Of a stretch of 10,268 nucleotides of DNA, positions 7,273-10,268 are shown piece by piece. This DNA comes from an uncultured Ruminococcus sp. Lineage in GTDB: Bacteria > Bacillota > Clostridia > Oscillospirales > CAG-272. The notes under the pieces were generated by a model, which searched no databases, was not told the DNA's origin, and was given only the letters and a program-made list of their open reading frames with translations. The position numbers and the translations under genes are program-made. How positions within the stretch are numbered: the first letter of the stretch is position 1; every line of letters starts with the position of its first letter. The stretch is from NCBI GenBank assembly GCA_902773455.1, contig CACYEW010000091.1, positions 1-10,268 of the forward strand, written 5' to 3'.

Positions 7273-7908
7273 TTATTTAGCTTTCTTTGCAACTACGACG
7301 CCCGCGAGAGCAACGCAGCCGACAGCCGCGATCGCAATGATCGCCGCGTCAGAAGTAGGAGAAGGCTCGGAGGGTTCTTCACCCTGGATTTCGCCTTCAA
7401 CGGTAAGCGTAAATACGCCGAGACCGCTGGCGGTAGTATCAAATATTTCTTCCGAACCGTCTTTGAAAAGGGCTTTGATTACGATCTCGTATGTGCCCGC
7501 TTTGAGCCGGTCGATACCGGTAAGCTCGAGCATACCGCCGTCTTCCGCTTTGTCGAAACCGAAGCCGGCGCCTACGCCTGCTTCTGCGGGAAGGCTGAAT
7601 GCGTTGGCAACGTCGGGTCTGTCTCTGTAGCCGCCGACGCATGCGATATTGCTGCCGCCGTTGACCGTGTAAACGATCTTATCAAGACCTGCGTCGTTTA
7701 CAGCCCAACCGATGATATAGATCTTATCGCCGGCCTGGATAGTGTAAGCCGCTTCGGCGGGGTTGGCGCTCGACTGGCCTTCGCCTTCCGCAACGAGTCT
7801 GTCGTTGTAGTTGACGTAAAGTCTGTCAAGGCTGTATCTGGCGGAAGCGCTTATGCAAAGAACGACCGTCATAACGGCAATGATTGCTATTGCAAGAATT
7901 TTTTTCAT
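7273..7908 (-). CDS. Hypothetical secreted surface protein with C-terminal membrane anchor
   Basis: A 211-residue protein of unknown function. Residues 1-23 are a clear signal peptide with cleavage after ASA. The central part (about 30-175) is a predicted beta-sandwich, with strands such as YTIQAGDKIYIIGWAV and TYEIVIKALFKDG, resembling Ig-like extracellular modules. A short Glu/Pro/Ser linker (about 174-186) leads to a C-terminal hydrophobic helix (188-207) ending in KKAK. The tail PSPTSD-hydrophobic-KKAK has the layout of a cell-wall sorting signal, but no canonical LPXTG is present, so a simple membrane anchor is equally likely. AGGAG (7917-7921) lies eight bases before the ATG. The strong promoter and ribosome site suggest high expression. 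It is transcribed alone, convergent with the sigma fragment and divergent from spoIIIA. I know of no characterised homologue. Confidence 0.85.
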   Translation of the reverse strand: MKKILAIAIIAVMTVVLCISASARYSLDRLYVNYNDRLVAEGEGQSSANPAEAAYTIQAGDKIYIIGWAVNDAGLDKIVYTVNGGSNIACVGGYRDRPDVANAFSLPAEAGVGAGFGFDKAEDGGMLELTGIDRLKAGTYEIVIKALFKDGSEEIFDTTASGLGVFTLTVEGEIQGEEPSEPSPTSDAAIIAIAAVGCVALAGVVVAKKAK

Positions 7909-7941
7909 TGTTTTATCTCCTTTTTTTATTCTTGTGTATAT

Positions 7942-7970
7942 ATATTATCACAGCGCTGTGTTTTTGTCAA
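7942..7970 (-). promoter_or_regulatory. Consensus sigma-A promoter of the surface-protein gene
   Basis: On the minus strand a perfect -35 box TTGACA (7965-7970) is separated by 17 bases from a -10 box TAATAT (7942-7947). The transcript would start near 7935 and carry a strong AGGAG ribosome site. The spacer contains a 12-base palindrome, described separately. Confidence 0.85.
7949..7960. promoter_or_regulatory. Perfect 12-bp palindrome in the promoter spacer, possible operator
   Basis: CACAGCGCTGTG reads the same on both strands and lies wholly between the -35 and -10 boxes of the surface-protein promoter. A protein bound there would block RNA polymerase. The AGCGCT core, centred on CG, resembles operators of LacI/GalR-family regulators, but the outer bases do not fit the CcpA cre consensus. 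The regulator is unknown. Confidence 0.5.
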
Positions 7971-8016
7971 TACGAAATCGGAAATTCAGTCATATTTATT
8001 TGCCGCAAAATATCCG

Positions 8017-8045
8017 TAATATTGAAAAGCCGCGTTTCATATAAT
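8017..8045 (+). promoter_or_regulatory. Predicted sigma-E promoter of the spoIIIA operon
   Basis: TAATATT (8017-8023) and CATATAAT (8038-8045) with a 14-base spacer fit the sigma-E consensus (KMATATT, 14-15 bases, CATACAHT) at 14 of 15 positions. In Bacillus the spoIIIA operon is read by sigma-E in the mother cell, so position and match agree. The start would be about 8052, just before the ribosome site AAAGGAG at 8056-8062. Confidence 0.72.
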
Positions 8046-8068
8046 CAAACAGCGGAAAGGAGACGGAA

Positions 8069-8965
8069 ATGACAAATATTAAAAACGACGCTTCTCCTCT
8101 TTACAAAGCTTATCCGTATCTGCCGAAGCGGATCGTGACCGTTCTCGGACTTTTCTGTATGAAAAACCCGGAGCTTGCCTCCGGTGTGACCGAGATAAGA
8201 CTGCGGCTCGGCGGAGCGCTCTCGCTTTCCGTATCCGACAGAAACGTGACCTTCGACGAAACGGGATCCGTCGGACGCGGTCATACCGAATGCACGCAGA
8301 CGGATATCGACGAGACGGCGGATCTTTTGTGCGGCGGTTCGTTCCACTCGCATAAAGACGAGCTCGAATCCGGTTACGTTTCGTCGGGCGGCGCCGTGCG
8401 CGCCGGCGTATCGACGTACGGCACTCCGGGCGGCTCCGTCTGGGGCGTCGACGGGGTATGTATAAGGATACCGCGTGATTTTTGCGGCTGTTCTCTGCCG
8501 CTTCTGCAGGCGACGGGCGTATGCGCGATGCTGATCTGTTCGCCGCCCGGAGTCGGCAAAACCACGCTTTTGCGCGATATCGCGTATCAGCTCTCCGACA
8601 AATACGGCCTGCGCACGGTAGTATGCGATCCGAAATACGAGCTTTTGCCCGAGAAAAAGCCGCTTTTATGCGACTATATCTGCGGCAAAGACAAAGCCGC
8701 CGCGATAGAATGCGCCACGAGGTGCCTTTCGCCTCAGGCGATAATCTGCGACGAGCTCGGCGGCGAAGCCGAAGCCCGCGCTGTGCTGACGGCTCAGAGC
8801 GGAGGCGTGCCTCTCATAGCCACAGCTCACGCCGACTGCCCGGAGTCGATGCTCCGCCGTCCGAATCTGCGCCTTCTGTACGATCACGGGGTTTTTGAAA
8901 AATACGTGTTCCTTTCGCGAAACGGTCGGGAATTCGGCTTCGACGTCCGCGGAGGCGCCCTGTGA
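8069..8965 (+). CDS. spoIIIAA: Stage III sporulation protein AA (secretion-type ATPase)
   Basis: SpoIIIAA is the cytosolic ATPase, related to type II/IV secretion ATPases, of the SpoIIIA-SpoIIQ channel joining mother cell and forespore; it is needed for late sigma-G activity. The 298-residue product is near the usual length of about 307. An N-terminal part with EIRLRLGGALSLS (42-54) and the SGGAVRAGVSTYG block (106-118) precedes the nucleotide-binding domain. Walker A is SPPGVGKTT at 158-166, with Ser where the first Gly of GxxxxGKT is usual. Walker B is AIICDELG at 224-231, followed by a conserved ATAHA (251-255). AAAGGAG lies six bases upstream of the ATG. It is the first gene of the operon and its TGA overlaps the spoIIIAB GTG start by four bases. 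Confidence 0.95.
   Translation: MTNIKNDASPLYKAYPYLPKRIVTVLGLFCMKNPELASGVTEIRLRLGGALSLSVSDRNVTFDETGSVGRGHTECTQTDIDETADLLCGGSFHSHKDELESGYVSSGGAVRAGVSTYGTPGGSVWGVDGVCIRIPRDFCGCSLPLLQATGVCAMLICSPPGVGKTTLLRDIAYQLSDKYGLRTVVCDPKYELLPEKKPLLCDYICGKDKAAAIECATRCLSPQAIICDELGGEAEARAVLTAQSGGVPLIATAHADCPESMLRRPNLRLLYDHGVFEKYVFLSRNGREFGFDVRGGAL
8951..8955 (+). promoter_or_regulatory. Ribosome binding site fixing the GTG start of spoIIIAB
   Basis: GGAGG ends six bases before the GTG at 8962, inside the end of spoIIIAA. It supports the GTG as the true start and the 4-bp GTGA overlap. Confidence 0.8.
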
Positions 8966-9420
8966 AAATATTCGGCGCGGCTCTTGTCGTATTGAGCTCC
9001 GTTCTCGCGGGTTACTGGTTTTCACGGAGGTTGTACTTCGCCTCCGAGTCGTGCGACGAGCTTTTGCGGATCATGAAATACGTAAGCGACGAGATCGCGG
9101 TAAACAAAACCCCGACAAACGTCATCCTTCGCCGCCTCAGCGCGGAAAAAGATCTGTCGGACGTGTGTGAAAAAGGTCTGTACTCCGCTCTTTTGCCGCG
9201 TATCTCCGCACTTACGCCGGACGAGCGAGAAATATTCCGCATTTTCTGCGAGCGCGTGGGAAAAGGCGGCGCCGAGGTGCAGAAAACCCAGTTCGATTCG
9301 CTTTCGTCTCAGCTTGAAGAAAAGGCGTCAAGGCGAAGAGCCGAGCTTTCAAAGAACGGCAGGCTCTGCATTTCCCTTTCGCTTTTCATCGGCGCTTTAA
9401 TAATAATCATCATGATATGA
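8962..9420 (+). CDS. spoIIIAB: Stage III sporulation protein AB
   Basis: SpoIIIAB is a mother-cell membrane protein of the SpoIIIA channel, structurally related to GspF-type platform proteins of type II secretion, and is thought to work with the SpoIIIAA ATPase. The 152-residue product is a little shorter than the usual ~170. It has an N-terminal membrane segment (about 3-20), a cytosolic helical domain with FASESCDELLRIMKYVSDEI (27-46), a basic amphipathic region (about 115-133) and a C-terminal membrane segment (about 134-152) with IIIIMI. It starts with GTG, overlapping the spoIIIAA stop, and is followed by spoIIIAC after eight bases, so the genes are surely co-transcribed. Confidence 0.92.
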   Translation: MKIFGAALVVLSSVLAGYWFSRRLYFASESCDELLRIMKYVSDEIAVNKTPTNVILRRLSAEKDLSDVCEKGLYSALLPRISALTPDEREIFRIFCERVGKGGAEVQKTQFDSLSSQLEEKASRRRAELSKNGRLCISLSLFIGALIIIIMI

Positions 9421-9422
9421 GG
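9419..9422 (+). promoter_or_regulatory. Ribosome binding site supporting the TTG start of spoIIIAC
   Basis: GAGG, overlapping the spoIIIAB stop codon, ends six bases before TTG at 9429. This spacing favours TTG over any internal start and fits the normal length of SpoIIIAC. Confidence 0.7.
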
Positions 9423-9428
9423 TAAGCT

Positions 9429-9623
9429 TTGGATATCGGGCTTCTTATCAAGGTCGCGGGCGTGGGCCTGCTCGTCGCGGTCGCGTACGTTATACTGTCG
9501 AAAAGCGGCAGGGACGAAATGGCGATGCTTCTGTCTTTGTGCGGAATAGTGATAATACTTATAATGCTCGTCGGGCAGATATCCGATCTGCTCTCGTCGA
9601 TCCGCGCCGGCTTCGGGTTGTGA
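9429..9623 (+). CDS. spoIIIAC: Stage III sporulation protein AC
   Basis: A 64-residue integral membrane protein with two hydrophobic helices (about 6-24 and 33-52) joined by the conserved turn KSGRDEMA (25-32), as in SpoIIIAC proteins of about 65-68 residues. It is a small membrane part of the SpoIIIA-SpoIIQ channel in the mother-cell-derived membrane. Its start is TTG, preceded by GAGG. Its TGA overlaps the GTG of spoIIIAD by four bases. Confidence 0.93.
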   Translation: MDIGLLIKVAGVGLLVAVAYVILSKSGRDEMAMLLSLCGIVIILIMLVGQISDLLSSIRAGFGL

Positions 9624-10003
9624 GCTTCGTTGTTCCGGCGCTCTGCGCCGTAACGCTGATCGCGCTGACCGTTTCGTTCATAAGAAGCACCGAGCCGAAG
9701 ATCGGAGCGGCGGTCTCCGCGGCGGTGAGCGTTCTTCTGCTTTTTCTGCTCGCCGACAAAGGCGCCGCCGTTAAATCGGCTCTCTCCGGCGTCGCGGGCG
9801 GAAGGCTCGCCGAATACTCGCCTTATATACTTAAATCCGTCTGCATAGGCTTCTTCACCCAGACGGCTTACGACGTCTGCTCCGATTCGGGCGAACGCGG
9901 TATAGCCTCCAAAGTGCTGACCGCCGGAAAGCTCGGCATCCTCGCCGTCTGTCTGCCGCTCATAAAAGCGCTGCTTGACACCGCCCTCGGATATATACAA
10001 TAA
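9620..10003 (+). CDS. spoIIIAD: Stage III sporulation protein AD
   Basis: A 127-residue membrane protein matching SpoIIIAD (usual length about 130), another part of the SpoIIIA-SpoIIQ channel. Hydrophobic segments lie at about 4-21, 28-46, 67-82 and 104-125. The conserved block TQTAYDVCSDSGERGIASKV (80-99) and the following AGKLGIL are the best family markers. I chose GTG 9620, which overlaps the spoIIIAC stop as GTGA. An upstream in-frame ATG at 9539 would add an arginine-rich, non-homologous tail inside spoIIIAC. No strong ribosome site precedes the GTG, so translation is probably coupled. The next expected gene, spoIIIAE, does not follow directly; at least 265 bases of repeat-rich non-coding DNA come next. 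Confidence 0.92.
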   Translation: MSFVVPALCAVTLIALTVSFIRSTEPKIGAAVSAAVSVLLLFLLADKGAAVKSALSGVAGGRLAEYSPYILKSVCIGFFTQTAYDVCSDSGERGIASKVLTAGKLGILAVCLPLIKALLDTALGYIQ

Positions 10004-10032
10004 GCGAATTTTCTTAACGAGACGGGTTCAGC

Positions 10033-10072
10033 CGCGCCCCAAAGTAAGTGTAACGACTTTGGGAGGGGTTAA
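10033..10072. repeat. 40-bp direct repeat, copy 1
   Basis: Identical over 40 bases to 10229-10268. It contains an 8-bp inverted repeat, CCCAAAGT (10038-10045) with ACTTTGGG (10056-10063), around a 10-base loop. Confidence 0.9.
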
Positions 10073-10098
10073 GGGGGTTTGGGGGTTGTAAGGGTGGG
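10061..10098 (+). other. G-run tract with quadruplex-forming pattern
   Basis: Plus-strand G runs of 3, 4, 5 and 5 bases (10061-10063, 10065-10068, 10073-10077, 10081-10085) are separated by 1, 4 and 3 bases; two more GGG runs follow at 10092-10098. This satisfies the usual G-quadruplex pattern. Formation in the cell is untested. Confidence 0.55.
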
Positions 10099-10110
10099 TA
10101 CTCCCCAAGG

Positions 10111-10123
10111 GCGGCAGAGCCGC
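10111..10123. repeat. Short hairpin in the repeat region
   Basis: GCGGC and GCCGC pair around AGA: a compact five-pair stem, part of the structured region. Confidence 0.45.
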
Positions 10124-10130
10124 AAAGAAA

Positions 10131-10144
10131 GTCGCGTAAGCGAC
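10131..10144. repeat. Short hairpin in the repeat region
   Basis: GTCGC and GCGAC pair around GTAA: a five-pair stem with a tetraloop, just before the heptamer array. Confidence 0.45.
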
Positions 10145-10147
10145 ACC

Positions 10148-10182
<35 letters not shown>

Positions 10183-10203
10183 ATTCCCCGGCGCTCCCCC
10201 TCT

Positions 10204-10236
10204 CCCCGTATTATCCATACGGGGGCGGCGCGCCCC
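10204..10236. repeat. Overlapping hairpins before the second 40-bp copy
   Basis: CCCCGTA (10204-10210) pairs with TACGGGG (10218-10224) around seven bases. GGGGCG (10222-10227) can instead pair with CGCCCC (10231-10236). The two folds share bases and compete. Confidence 0.5.
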
Positions 10237-10268
10237 AAAGTAAGTGTAACGACTTTGGGAGGGGTTAA
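10229..10268. repeat. 40-bp direct repeat, copy 2, cut by the window edge
   Basis: Identical to 10033-10072 at a distance of 196 bases and running to the last base of the window, so the true repeat is probably longer and the array may continue. Its inverted repeat is at 10234-10241 and 10252-10259. Confidence 0.9.

Noticed and set aside
7949..7960. CcpA cre or LexA site
   Set aside because: The core AGCGCT fits a LacI-type operator, but the outer bases miss the cre consensus at several positions and nothing matches the CGAAC-GTTCG LexA box.
9539..9619. Longer spoIIIAD starting at ATG 9539
   Set aside because: The added residues are polar and arginine-rich, lie inside spoIIIAC, and are foreign to the family; GTG 9620 gives the normal length and a GTGA overlap.

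Overview
The window looks like chromosome from a spore-forming, uncultured gut-type Clostridia (Bacillota). It carries the first four genes of the spoIIIA sporulation operon, a sigma-F/G-like sporulation sigma fragment, ComEC and the YlmD/PgeF-type laccase-domain protein. The DNA is GC-rich with good AGGAG-type ribosome sites, mixed ATG/GTG/TTG starts and consensus sigma-A promoters. The species cannot be named from sequence reading alone.

Layout. (1) Positions 1-1205, minus strand: 5' part of a secreted beta-rich protein of unknown function, running off the left edge. (2) Positions 1206-1419: AT-rich divergent intergenic region with two consensus plus-strand sigma-A promoters. The upstream promoter is followed at once by a terminator-like hairpin; the downstream one fits comEC. 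(3) Positions 1420-7214, plus strand: a probable operon of comEC, pgeF (4-bp overlap), a cytoplasmic GH78 alpha-L-rhamnosidase and a 159-codon sigma fragment. It is closed by a strong bidirectional terminator at 7226-7256. (4) Positions 7273-7908, minus strand: a small surface protein with a signal peptide and a C-terminal anchor, driven by a consensus promoter with a perfect palindrome in its spacer. (5) Positions 8069-10003, plus strand: spoIIIAA-AB-AC-AD, tightly packed behind a sigma-E-type promoter. (6) Positions 10004-10268: a non-coding stretch of G-runs, hairpins, a heptamer tandem array and a 40-bp direct repeat, where spoIIIAE would be expected.

How the genes relate. SpoIIIAA-AD are mother-cell parts of the channel that supports late forespore sigma-G activity. 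The sigma fragment upstream keeps regions 3 and 4 but lacks nearly all of region 2. Its homology to sigma-F/G continues a few codons upstream of its only start codon, almost to the rhamnosidase stop and in the same reading frame. This points to a deletion or recombination joint (or assembly misjoin) at about 6711-6734. In Bacillus, ylmD/pgeF lies just downstream of sigE-sigG, so the pgeF/sigma proximity may be a relic of that neighbourhood with the rhamnosidase interposed.

I do not see a complete new defence or mobile system. The points most worth checking are the truncated sigma gene, the structured repeat breaking the spoIIIA operon, the degenerate C-terminal domain of ComEC, and the two regulatory regions with overlapping signals.
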